A program made the position numbers and the translations under genes. The notes under the pieces were generated by a model. That model worked only from the letters and a program-made list of their open reading frames with translations. It did no database searches and was not told the DNA's origin. Below are positions 52,043-63,737 of a stretch of DNA of 64,000 bases, in pieces (the stretch's first letter is position 1; each line of letters starts with the position of its first letter). Source of the stretch: Cinclus cinclus (taxonomy: Eukaryota > Chordata > Aves > Passeriformes > Cinclidae); assembly GCF_963662255.1 (NCBI RefSeq), contig NW_026912178.1, forward strand, positions 1,116,001-1,180,000. Reading direction: 5' to 3'.

Positions 52043-52744
52043 AACTGTGACAGCATGGGGACCTATAGAAGCAAGGATCTATTATGACACCATGAAGGCC
52101 AAGAATCAAATGATTCATTGTGACATCAAGTGGCCTAAAAGGGCTTGGAATGCATTGTGACACCACAGAGGTTAAGAGAAGCAAGGAACCATTGTGACCC
52201 AAGGGAGGCTAACAATCTAATGATCCATTGTGACACCAGGGGTTGTAATAGGGCCAGGGATGAATTGTGAAAGCATGGAGCCCAAGAAAAACATGGAAAC
52301 ATTATGACACCATAGAGGCCAAGACTCAAATGATTCATTGTAACACCAAGTGGCCTTAAAGGGCATGGGATGCATTGTGACACCACAGAGGTTAAGAGAA
52401 GCAGGGAACCATTGTGACCCAATGCAGGCTAACAATCTAAGAATCCCTTTTGACACCAGGGGGCGCAAAAGGACCACAGATGAACTGTGACAACATGGGG
52501 ACCTATAGAAGCAAGGATCTATTATGACACCATGAAGGCCAAGAATCAAATGATTCATTGTGACATCAAGTGGCCTAAAAGTGCATGGGTTGCATTGTGA
52601 CACCACAGAGGTTAAGAGAAGCAAGGAACCATTGTGACCCAATGGAGGCTAACAATCTAAGAATCCCTTTTGACACCAGGGGGCGTAAAAGGGCCACCGA
52701 TGAACTGTGACAGCATGGGGACCTTTAGAAGCAAGGATTTATTA
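52043..52744. repeat. 702-bp block repeated at 63036-63737, copy 1
   Basis: Offset 10993 (50 monomers). Shared rare markers are AAAAGTGCATGGGTTGCATTG, TGACAACATGGGG and GGGGGCGTAAAAGGGCCACC. Differences noticed: CCACAGATG near 52476 against CCACGGATG, and GAGAAGC near 52615 against GAGACGC. The limits are 52042 (C) against 63035 (G) on the left and 52745 (T) against 63738 (A) on the right. Confidence 0.86.
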
Positions 52745-55172
52745 TGACACCATGAAGGCCAAGAATCAAATGATTCATTGTGACATCAAGTGGCCTAAAA
52801 GGGCTTGGAATGCATTGTGACACCACAGAGGTTAAGAGAAGCAGGGAACCATTGTGACCCAAGGGAGGCTAACAATCTAATGATCCCCTGTGACACCAGG
52901 GGTTGTAATAGGGCCAGGGATGAATTGTGAAAGCATGGGGCCCAAGAAAAACATGGAAACATTATGACACCATAGAGGCCAAGACTCAAATGATTCATTG
53001 TAACACCAAGTGGCCTAAAAGGGCATGGGATGCATTGTGACACCACAGAGGTTAAGAGAAGCAAGGAACCATTGTGACCCCATGCAGGCTAACTATCCAA
53101 GATTCCCTTTTGACACCAGGGGGCGCAAAAGGACCACGGATGAACTGTGACAGCATGGGGACCTATAGAAGCAAGGATTTATTATGACACCATGAAGGCC
53201 AAGAATCAAATGATTCATTGTGACATCAAGTGGCCTAAAAGGGCTTGGAATGCATTGTGACACCACAGAGGTTAAGAGAAGCAGGGAACCATTGTGACCC
53301 AAGGGAGGCTAACAATCTAAAGATCCATTGTGACACCAGGGGTTGTAATAGGGCCAGGGATGAATTGTGAAAGCATGGGGCACAATAAATCATGGAAATA
53401 TTATGACACCATGAAGGCCAAGAATCAAATGATTCATTGTGACATCAAGTGGCCTAAAAGGGCATGGGATGCATTGTGACACCACAGAGGTTAAGAGAAG
53501 CAAGGAACCATTGTGACCCAATGCAGGCTAACAATCTAAGAATCCCTTTTGACACCAGGGGGCGCAAAAGGACCACGGATGAACTGTGACAGCATGGGGA
53601 CCTATAGAAGCAAGGATCTATTATGACACCATGAAGGCCAAGAATCAAATGATTCATTGTGACATCAAGTGGCCTAAAAGGGCTTGGAATGCATTGTGAC
53701 ACCACAGAGGTTAAGAGAAGCAGGGAACCATTGTGACTCAAGGGAGGCTAACAATCTAACGATCCCCTGTGACACCAGGGGTTGTAATAGGGCCAGGGAT
53801 GAATTGTGAAAGCATGGAGCCCAAGAAAAACATGGAAACATTATGACACCATAGAGGCCAAGACTCAAATGATTCATTGTAACACCAAGTGGCCTTAAAG
53901 GGCATGGGATGCATTGTGACACCACAGAGGTTAAGAGAAGCAGGGAACCATTGTGACCCAATGCAGGCTAACAATCTAGAGAGTCCCTTTTGACACCAGG
54001 GGGCGCAAAAGGACCACGGATGAACTGTGACAGCATGGGGACCTATAGAAGCAAGGATCTATTATGACACCATGAAGGCCAAGAATCCAATGATTCATTG
54101 TGACATCAAGTGGCTTAAAAGGGCTTGGAATGCATTGTGACACCACAGAGGTTAAGAGAAGCAAGGAACCATTGTGACCCAATGCAGGCTAACAATCTAA
54201 TGATCCATTGTGACACCAGGGGTTGTAATAGGGCCAGGGATGAATTGTGAAAGCATGGAGCCCAAGAAAAACATGGAAACATTATGACACCATAGAGGCC
54301 AAGACTCAAATGATTCATTGTAACACCAAGTGGCCTAAAAGGGCATGGGATGCATTGTGACACCACAGGGGTTAAGAGAAGCAAGGAACCATTGTGACCC
54401 AATGTAGGCTAACAATCTAAGAATCCCTTTTGACACCAGGGGGCTCAAAAGGACCACGGATGTACTGTGACGGCATGGGGACCTATAGAAGCAAGGATCT
54501 ATTATGACACCATGAAGGCCAAGAATCAAATGATTCATTGTGACATCAAGTGGCCTAAAAGGGCTTGGAATGCATTGTGACACCACAGAGGTTAAGAGAA
54601 GCCGGGAACCATTGTGGCCCAAGGGAGGCTAACAATCTAATGATCCCCAGTGACACCAGGGGTTGTAATAGGGCCAGGGATGAATTGTGAAAGCATGGGG
54701 CCCAAGAAAAACATGGAAACATTATGACACCATAGAGGCCAAGACTCAAATGATTCATTGTAACACCAAGTGGCCTAAAAGGGCATGGGATGCATTGTGA
54801 CACCACAGAGGTTAAGAGAAGCAAGGAACCATTGTGACCCAATGCAGGCTAACTATCCAAGATTCCCTTTTGACACCAGGGGGCGCAAAAGGACCACGGA
54901 TGAACTGTGACAGCATGGGGACCTATAGAAGCCAGGATTTATTATGACACCATGAAGGCCAAGAATCAAATGATTCATTGTGACATCAAGTGGCCTAAAA
55001 GGGCTTGGAATGCATTGTGACACCACAGAGGTTAAGAGAAGCAAGCAACCATTGTGACCCAAGGGAGGCTAACAATCTAAAGATCCATTGTGACACCAGG
55101 GGTTGTAATAGGGCCAGGGATGAATTGTGAAAGCATGGGGCACAATAAATCATGGAAATATTATGACACCAT

Positions 55173-56542
55173 GAAGGCCAAGAATCAAATGATTCATTGT
55201 GACATCAAGTGGCCTAAAAGGGCATGGGATGCATTGTGACACCACAGAGGTTAAGAGAAGCAAGGAACCATTGTGACCCAATGCAGGCTAACAATCTAAG
55301 AATCCCTTTTGACACCAGGGGGCGCAAAAGGACCACGGATGAACTGTGACAGCATGGCGACCTATAGAAGCAAGGATCTATTATGACACCATGAAGGCCA
55401 AGAATCAAATGATTCATTGGGACATCAAGTGGCCTAAAAGGGCTTGGAATGCATTGTGACACCACAGAGGTTAAGAGAAGCAAGTAACCATTGTGACCCA
55501 AGGGAGGCTAACAATCTAATGATCCATTGTGACACCAGGGGTTGTAATAGGGCCAGGGATGAATTGTGAAAGCATGGAGCCCAAGAAAAACATGGAAACA
55601 TTTTGACACCATAGAGGCCAAGACTCAAATGATTCATTGTAACACCAAGTGGCCTAAAAGGGCATGGGATGCATTGTGACACCATAGGGGTTAAGAGAAG
55701 CAAGGAACCATTGTGACCCAATGCAGGCTAACAATCTAAGAATCCCTTTTGACACCAGGGGGCGCAAAAGGACCACGGATGAACTGTGACAGCATGGGGA
55801 CCTATAGAAGCAAGGATCTATTATGACACCAAGAAGGCCAAGAATCAAATGATTCATTGTGACATCAAGTGGCCTAAAAGGGCATGGGATGCATTGTGAC
55901 ACCACAGAGGTTAAGAGAAGCAAGGAACCATTGTGACCCAATGCAGGCTAACAATCTAAGAATCCCTTTTGACACCAGGGGGCGCAAAAGGACCACGGAT
56001 GAACTGTGACAGCATGGCGACCTATAGAAGCAAGGATCTATTATGACACCATGAAGGCCAAGAATCAAATGATTCATTGGGACATCAAGTGGCCTAAAAG
56101 GGCTTGGAATGCATTGTGACACCACAGAGGTTAAGAGAAGCAAGTAACCATTGTGACCCAAGGGAGGCTAACAATCTAATGATCCATTGTGACACCAGGG
56201 GTTGTAATAGGGCCAGGGATGAATTGTGAAAGCATGGAGCCCAAGAAAAACATGGAAACATTTTGACACCTAGAGGCCAAGACTCAAATGATTCATTGTA
56301 ACACCAAGTGGCCTAAAAGGGCATGGGATGCATTGTGACACCATAGGGGTTAAGAGAAGCAAGGAACCATTGTGACCCAATGCAGGCTAACAATCTAAGA
56401 ATCCCTTTTGACACCAGGGGGCGCAAAAGGACCACGGATGAACTGTGACAGCATGGGGACCTATAGAAGCAAGGATCTATTATGACACCAAGAAGGCCAA
56501 GAATCAAATGATTCATTGTGACATCAAGTGGCCTAAAAGGGC
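55173..56542. repeat. 660-bp (3-monomer) tandem duplication
   Basis: Bases 55173 to about 55883 match 55833 to about 56542. The offset is 660, dropping to 659 after about 56270, where the second copy has lost one base (ACACCTAGAGG in place of ACACCATAGAGG). Shared markers are GCATGGCGACC, TTGGGACATC and GCAAGTAACCATTG. The left limit is 55172 (T) against 55832 (A, ACCAAGAAGGCC). Confidence 0.87.
56077..56295 (+). repeat. Length-variant monomer, 219 bp
   Basis: Class B monomer with TTTTGACACCTAGAGG in place of TTTTGACACCATAGAGG. The twin is at 57396-57614, in the 1319-bp duplication. The undeleted parent form is at about 55610, in the 660-bp pair, so the order of events is 660-bp duplication, deletion, then 1319-bp duplication. 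Confidence 0.87.
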
Positions 56543-57399
56543 TTGGAATGCATTGTGACACCACAGAGGTTAAGAGAAGCAGGGAACCATTGTGACTCAA
56601 GGGAGGCTAACAATCTAACGATCCCCTGTGACACCAGGGGTTGTAATAGGGGCAGGGATGAATTGTGAAAGCATGGGGCACAATTAATCATGGAAATATT
56701 ATGACAACATAGAGGCCAAGACTCAAATGATTCATTGTAACACCAAGTGGCCTTGAAGGGCATGGGATGCATTGTGACACCACAGAGGTTAAGAGAAGCA
56801 GGGAACCATTGTGACCCAATGCAGGCTAACAATCTAGAGAGTCCCTTTTGACACCAGGGGGCGCAAAAGGACCACGGATGAACTGTGACAGCATGGGGAC
56901 CTATAGAAGCAAGGATCTATTATGACACCATGAAGGCCAAGAATCAAATGATTCATTGTGACATCAAGTGGCCTAAAAGGGCTTGGAATGCATTGTGACA
57001 CCACAGAGGTTAAGAGAAGCAAGGAACCATTGTGACCCAATGCAGGCTAACAATCTAATGATCCATTGTGACACCAGGGGTTGTAATAGGGCCAGGGATG
57101 AATTGTGAAAGCATGGGGACCAAGAAAAACATGGAAACATTATGACACCATAGAGGCCAAGACTCAAATGATTCATTGTAACACGAAGTAGCCTAAAAGG
57201 GCATGGGATGCATTGTGACACCACAGGGGTTAAGAGAAGCAAGGAACCATTGTGACCCAATGCAGGCTAACTATCCAAGATTCCCTTTTGACACCAGGGG
57301 GCGCAAAAGGACCACGGATGAACTGTGACAGCATGGGGACCTATAGAAGCAAGGATCTATTATGACACCATGAAGGCCAAGAATCAAATGATTCATTGT
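56081..57399. repeat. 1319-bp tandem duplication, copy 1 (6 monomers)
   Basis: Bases 56081-57370 match 57400-58689 at an offset of 1319, and I noticed no mismatch in 1290 bases. Shared rare variants are the one-base deletion ACACCTAGAGG, ACACCAAGAAGGCC, GGCCTTGAAGGGC, the one-base insertion CTAGAGAGTCCC and AACACGAAGTAGCC. Limits are 56080 (G) against 57399 (T) on the left and 57371 (T) against 58690 (A) on the right. This looks like one of the most recent events in the window. Confidence 0.92.
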
Positions 57400-58718
57400 G
57401 ACATCAAGTGGCCTAAAAGGGCTTGGAATGCATTGTGACACCACAGAGGTTAAGAGAAGCAAGTAACCATTGTGACCCAAGGGAGGCTAACAATCTAATG
57501 ATCCATTGTGACACCAGGGGTTGTAATAGGGCCAGGGATGAATTGTGAAAGCATGGAGCCCAAGAAAAACATGGAAACATTTTGACACCTAGAGGCCAAG
57601 ACTCAAATGATTCATTGTAACACCAAGTGGCCTAAAAGGGCATGGGATGCATTGTGACACCATAGGGGTTAAGAGAAGCAAGGAACCATTGTGACCCAAT
57701 GCAGGCTAACAATCTAAGAATCCCTTTTGACACCAGGGGGCGCAAAAGGACCACGGATGAACTGTGACAGCATGGGGACCTATAGAAGCAAGGATCTATT
57801 ATGACACCAAGAAGGCCAAGAATCAAATGATTCATTGTGACATCAAGTGGCCTAAAAGGGCTTGGAATGCATTGTGACACCACAGAGGTTAAGAGAAGCA
57901 GGGAACCATTGTGACTCAAGGGAGGCTAACAATCTAACGATCCCCTGTGACACCAGGGGTTGTAATAGGGGCAGGGATGAATTGTGAAAGCATGGGGCAC
58001 AATTAATCATGGAAATATTATGACAACATAGAGGCCAAGACTCAAATGATTCATTGTAACACCAAGTGGCCTTGAAGGGCATGGGATGCATTGTGACACC
58101 ACAGAGGTTAAGAGAAGCAGGGAACCATTGTGACCCAATGCAGGCTAACAATCTAGAGAGTCCCTTTTGACACCAGGGGGCGCAAAAGGACCACGGATGA
58201 ACTGTGACAGCATGGGGACCTATAGAAGCAAGGATCTATTATGACACCATGAAGGCCAAGAATCAAATGATTCATTGTGACATCAAGTGGCCTAAAAGGG
58301 CTTGGAATGCATTGTGACACCACAGAGGTTAAGAGAAGCAAGGAACCATTGTGACCCAATGCAGGCTAACAATCTAATGATCCATTGTGACACCAGGGGT
58401 TGTAATAGGGCCAGGGATGAATTGTGAAAGCATGGGGACCAAGAAAAACATGGAAACATTATGACACCATAGAGGCCAAGACTCAAATGATTCATTGTAA
58501 CACGAAGTAGCCTAAAAGGGCATGGGATGCATTGTGACACCACAGGGGTTAAGAGAAGCAAGGAACCATTGTGACCCAATGCAGGCTAACTATCCAAGAT
58601 TCCCTTTTGACACCAGGGGGCGCAAAAGGACCACGGATGAACTGTGACAGCATGGGGACCTATAGAAGCAAGGATCTATTATGACACCAAGAAGGCCAAG
58701 AATCAAATGATTCATTGT
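57400..58718. repeat. 1319-bp tandem duplication, copy 2
   Basis: Second copy of 56081-57399, sharing all its rare variants; identity holds to 58689. Just beyond, a C' monomer carries the private variants AATCATCCCC and ACACGAGGAGTTGTTATAGG near 58820. Confidence 0.91.
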
Positions 58719-59222
58719 GACATCAAGTGGCCTAAAAGGGCTTGGAATGCATTGTGACACCACAGAGGTTAAGAGAAGCAGGGAACCATTGTGACCCAAT
58801 GGAGGCTAACAATCTAATCATCCCCTGTGACACGAGGAGTTGTTATAGGGCCAGGGATGAATTGTGAAAGCATGGGGCACAATAAATCATGGAAATATTA
58901 TGACACCATAGAGGCCAAGACTCAAATGATTCATTGTAACACCAAGTGGCCTAAAAGGGCATGGGATGCATTGTGACACCACAGAGGTTAAGAGAAGCAA
59001 GGAACCATTGTGACCCAATGCAGGCTAACTATCCAAGATTCCCTTTTGACACCAGGGGGCGCAAAAGGACCACGGATGAACTGTGACAGCATGGGGACCT
59101 ATAGAAGCAAGGATCTATTATGACACCATGAAGGCCAAGAATCAAATGATTCATTGTGACATCAAGTGGCCTAAAAGGGCTTGGAATGCATTGTGACACC
59201 ACAGAGGTTAAGAGAAGCAAGC

Positions 59223-60636
59223 AACCATTGTGACCCAAGGGAGGCTAACAATCTAATGATCCATTGTGACACCTGGGGTTGTAATAGGGCCAGGGATGAA
59301 TTGTGAAAGCATGGAGCCCAAGAAAAACATGGAAACATTATGACACCATAGAGGCCAAGACTCAAATGATTCATTGTAACACCAAGTGGCCTAAAAGGTC
59401 ATGGGACTCATTGTGACACCACAGGGGTTAAGAGAAGCAAGGAACCATTGTGACCCAATGCAGGCTAACAATCTAAGAATCCCTTTTGACACCAGGGGGC
59501 TCAAAAGGACCACGGATGTACTGTGACGGCATGGGGACCTATAGAAGCAAGGATCTATTATGACACCATGAAGGCCAAGAATCAAATGATTCATTCTGAC
59601 ATCAAGTGGCCTAAAAGGGCTTGGAATGCATTGTGACACCACAGAGGTTAAGAGAAGCAGGGAACCTTTGTGGCCCAAGGGAGGCTAACAATCTAATGAT
59701 CCCCTGTGACACCAGGGGTTGTAATAGGGCCAGGGATGAATTGTGAAAGCATGGGGCACAATAAATCATGGAAATATTATGACACCATAGAGGCCAAGAT
59801 TCAAATGATTCATTGTAACACCAAGTGGCCTAAAAGGGCATGGGATGCATTGTGACACCACAGAGGTTAAGAGAAGCAGGGAACCATTGTGACCCAATGC
59901 AGGCTAACAATCTAAGAATCCCTTTTGACACCAGGGGGCGCAAAAGGACCACGGATGAACTGTGACAGCATGGGGACCTATAGAAGCAAGGATCTCTTAT
60001 GACACCATGAAGGCCAAGAATCAAATGATTCATTGTGACATCAAGTGGCCTAAAAGGGCTTGGAATGCATTGTGACACCACAGAGGTTAAGAGAAGCAAG
60101 GAACCATTGTGACCCAAGGGAGGCTAACAATCTAATGATCCATTGTGACACCTGGGGTTGTAATAGGGCCAGGGATGAATTGTGAAAGCATGGAGCCCAA
60201 GAAAAACATGGAAACATTATGACACCATAGAGGCCAAGACTCAAATGATTCATTGTAACACCAAGTGGCCTAAAAGGTCATGGGACTCATTGTGACACCA
60301 CAGGGGTTAAGAGAAGCAAGGAACCATTGTGACCCAATGCAGGCTAACAATCTAAGAATCCCTTTTGACACCAGGGGGCTCAAAAGGACCACGGATGTAC
60401 TGTGACGGCATGGGGACCTATAGAAGCAAGGATCTATTATGACACCATGAAGGCCAAGAATCAAATGATTCATTCTGACATCAAGTGGCCTAAAAGGGCT
60501 TGGAATGCATTGTGACACCACAGAGGTTAAGAGAAGCAGGGAACCTTTGTGGCCCAAGGGAGGCTAACAATCTAATGATCCCCTGTGACACCAGGGGTTG
60601 TAATAGGGCCAGGGATGAATTGTGAAAGCATGGGGC
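59223..60636. repeat. 879-bp-offset duplication
   Basis: Bases 59223-59757 match 60102-60636 at an offset of 879 (4 monomers), and I noticed no mismatch in 535 bases. Shared rare variants are ACACCTGGGGTTG, GGTCATGGGACTCATTG, GATGTACTGTGACGGC, TTCATTCTGACATC and GGAACCTTTGTGGCCC. Limits are 59222 (C) against 60101 (G) and 59758 (A) against 60637 (C). The right limit is a switch from class C' to class B inside one monomer. Confidence 0.88.
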
Positions 60637-60920
60637 CCAAGAAAAACATGGAAACATTATGACACCATAGAGGCCAAGACTCAAATGATTCATTGTAACA
60701 CCAAGTGGCCTAAAAGGGCATGGGATGCATTGTGACACCACAGAGGTTAAGAGAAGCAAGGAACCATTGTGACCCAATGCAGGCTAACTATCCAAGATTC
60801 CCTTTTGACACCAGGGGGCGCAAAAGGACCACGGATGAACTGTGACAGCATGGGGACCTATAGAAGCAAGGATCTATTATGACACCATGAAGGCCAAGAA
60901 TCAAATGATTCATTGTGACA

Positions 60921-62639
60921 TCAAGTGGCCTAAAAGGGCTTGGAATGCATTGTGACACCACAGAGGTTAAGAGAAGCAAGGACCCATTGTGACCCAAGGG
61001 AGGCTAACAATCTAACGATCCCCTGTGACACCAGGGGTTGTAATAGGGCCAGGGATGAATTGTGAAAGCATGGGGCACAATTAATCATGGAAATATTATG
61101 ACAACATAGAGGCCAAGACTCAAATGATTCATTGTAACACCAAGTGGCCTTAAAGGGCATGGGATGCATTGTGACACCACAGAGGTTAAGAGAAGCTGGG
61201 AACCATTGTGACCCAATGCAGGCTAACAATCTAAGAATCCCTTTTGACACCAGGGGGCGCAAAAGGACCACGGATGAACTGTGACAGCATGGGGACCTAT
61301 AGAAGCAAGGATCTATTATGACACCATGAAGGCCAAGAATCAAATGATTCATTGTGACATCAAGTGGCCTAAAAGGGCTTGGAATGCATTGTGACACCAC
61401 AGAGGTTAAGAGAATCAGGGAAACATTGTGACCCAAGGGAGGCTAACAATCTAATGATCCCCTGTGACACCATGGGTTGTAATAGGGCCAGGGATGAATT
61501 GTGAAAGCATGGGGCACAATTAATCATGGAAATATTATGACAACATAGAGGCCAAGACTCAAATGATTCATTGTAACACCAAGTGGCCTTAAAGGGCATG
61601 GGATGCATTGTGACACCACAGAGGTTAAGAGAAGCAAGGAACCATTGTGACCCAAGGGATGCTAACAATTTAATGATCCATTGTGACACCAGGGGTTGTA
61701 ATAGGGCTAGGGATGAATTGTGAAAGCATGGAGCCCAAGAAAAACATGGAAACATTTTGACACCATAGAGGCCAAGACTCAAATGATTCATTGTAACACC
61801 AAGTGGCCTAAAAGGGCATGGGATGCATTGTGACACCACAGGGGTTAAGAGAAGCAAGGAACCATTGTGACCCAATGCAGGCTAACAATCTAAGAATCCC
61901 TTTTGACACCAGGGGGCGCAAAAGGACCACGGATGAACTGTGACAGCATGGGGACCTATAGAAGCAAGGATCTATTATGACACCATGAAGGCCAAGAATC
62001 AAATGATTCATTGTGACATCAAGTGGCCTAAAAGGGCTTGGAATGCATTGTGACACCACAGAGGTTAAGAGAAGCAGGGAACCATTGTGACCCAATGCAG
62101 GCTAACTATCCAAGATTCCCTTTTGACACCAGGGGGCGCAAAAGGACCACGGATGAACTGTGACAGCATGGCAACCTATAGAAGCAAGGATCTATTATGA
62201 CACCATGAAGGCCAAGAATCAAATGATTCATTGTGACATCAAGTGGCCTAAAAGGGCTTGGAATGCATTGTGACACCACAGAGGTTAAGAGAAGCAAGGA
62301 ACCATTGTGACCCAAGGGAGGCTAACAATTTAATGATCCATTGTGACACCAGGGGTTGTAATAGGGCCAGGGATGAATTGTGAAAGCATGGAGCCCAAGA
62401 AAAACATGGAAACATTTTGACACCATAGAGGTCAAGACTCAAATGATTCATTGTTACACCAAGTGGCCTAAAAGGGCATGGGATGCATTGTGACAACACA
62501 GAGGTTAAGAGAAGCAAGGAACCATTGTGACCCAATGCAGGCTAACAATCTAAGAATCCCTTTTGACACCAGGGGGCGCAAAAGGACCACCGATGATCTG
62601 TGACATCATGGGGACCTTTAGAAGCAAGGATTTATTATG
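60921..62639. repeat. Copy of 48829-50547 placed 12 kb away
   Basis: Partner of 48829-50547 at an offset of 12092, in the same monomer order. Private variants include GAGAATCAGGG near 61413 and CATGGCAACC near 62168. On the right the copies part where this one has TGACACCATGAAGGCC and the other has TGAAACCATGAAGGAAAAG. Confidence 0.85.
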
Positions 62640-62890
62640 ACACCATGAAGGCCAAGAATCAAATGATTCATTGTGACATCAAGTGGCCTAAAAGGGCTTG
62701 GAATGCATTGTGACACCACAGAGGTTAAGAGAAGCAAGGAACCATTGTGACCCAAGGGAGGCTAACAATCTAATGATCCCCAGTGACACCAGGGTTTGTA
62801 ATAGGGCCAGGGATGAATTGTGAAAGCATGGGGCCCAATAAAATCATGGAAACATTATGACACCATAGAGGCCAAGACTCAAATGATTCA

Positions 62891-63110
62891 TTGTAACACC
62901 AAGTGGCCTAAAAGGGCTTGGAATGCATTGTGACACCACAGAGGTTAAGAGAAGCAGGGAACCATTGTGACCCAATGCAGGCTAACAATCTAACGATCCC
63001 CTGTGACACCAGGGGGCGCAAAAGGACCACGGATGAACTGTGACAGCATGGGGACCTATAGAAGCAAGGATCTATTATGACACCATGAAGGCCAAGAATC
63101 AAATGATTCA
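62891..63110 (+). repeat. Mosaic monomer combining classes A, B and C
   Basis: Opens with the class A start TTGTAACACC, continues with the class B word GGGCTTGGAATGCA, then the class A word AATGCAGGCTAACAATC. It then has the class C word TAACGATCCCCTGTGACACC and returns to class A at AGGGGGCGCAAAAGG. At least three class switches within 220 bp fit short conversion tracts better than a single crossover. Confidence 0.8.
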
Positions 63111-63737
63111 TTGTGACATCAAGTGGCCTAAAAGGGCTTGGAATGCATTGTGACACCACAGAGGTTAAGAGAAGCAAGGAACCATTGTGACCCAAGGGAG
63201 GCTAACAATCTAATGATCCATTGTGACACCAGGGGTTGTAATAGGGCCAGGGATGAATTGTGAAAGCATGGAGCCCAAGAAAAACATGGAAACATTATGA
63301 CACCATAGAGGCCAAGACTCAAATGATTCATTGTAACACCAAGTGGCCTTAAAGGGCATGGGATGCATTGTGACACCACAGAGGTTAAGAGAAGCAGGGA
63401 ACCATTGTGACCCAATGCAGGCTAACAATCTAAGAATCCCTTTTGACACCAGGGGGCGCAAAAGGACCACGGATGAACTGTGACAACATGGGGACCTATA
63501 GAAGCAAGGATCTATTATGACACCATGAAGGCCAAGAATCAAATGATTCATTGTGACATCAAGTGGCCTAAAAGTGCATGGGTTGCATTGTGACACCACA
63601 GAGGTTAAGAGACGCAAGGAACCATTGTGACCCAATGGAGGCTAACAATCTAAGAATCCCTTTTGACACCAGGGGGCGTAAAAGGGCCACCGATGAACTG
63701 TGACAGCATGGGGACCTTTAGAAGCAAGGATTTATTA
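63036..63737. repeat. 702-bp block, copy 2
   Basis: Partner of 52043-52744 at an offset of 10993, sharing AAAAGTGCATGGGTTGC and GGGGGCGTAAAAGGGCC. It runs into a monomer with the private variant TTATTAAGACAGCATG near 63734. The last bases of the window (63961-64000) are a class B monomer ending with the class A word ATGAAGGCCAAGAATC, so the array is cut in mid-monomer. Confidence 0.85.

Larger units (their letters stand above)
50548..55172. repeat. Mixed satellite segment with CTAGAGAGTCCC monomers
   Basis: About 21 monomers, all satellite. Two carry the one-base insertion CTAGAGAGTCCC (near 51777 and 53977), and the surrounding stretches 51.68-51.98 and 53.88-54.18 kb resemble each other at an offset of 2200. 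The subset 52043-52744 recurs at 63036-63737. C' monomers here end in ATGAAGGCCAAGAATC (class A ending), for example near 50770 and 53410. No other kind of feature is visible. Confidence 0.85.
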
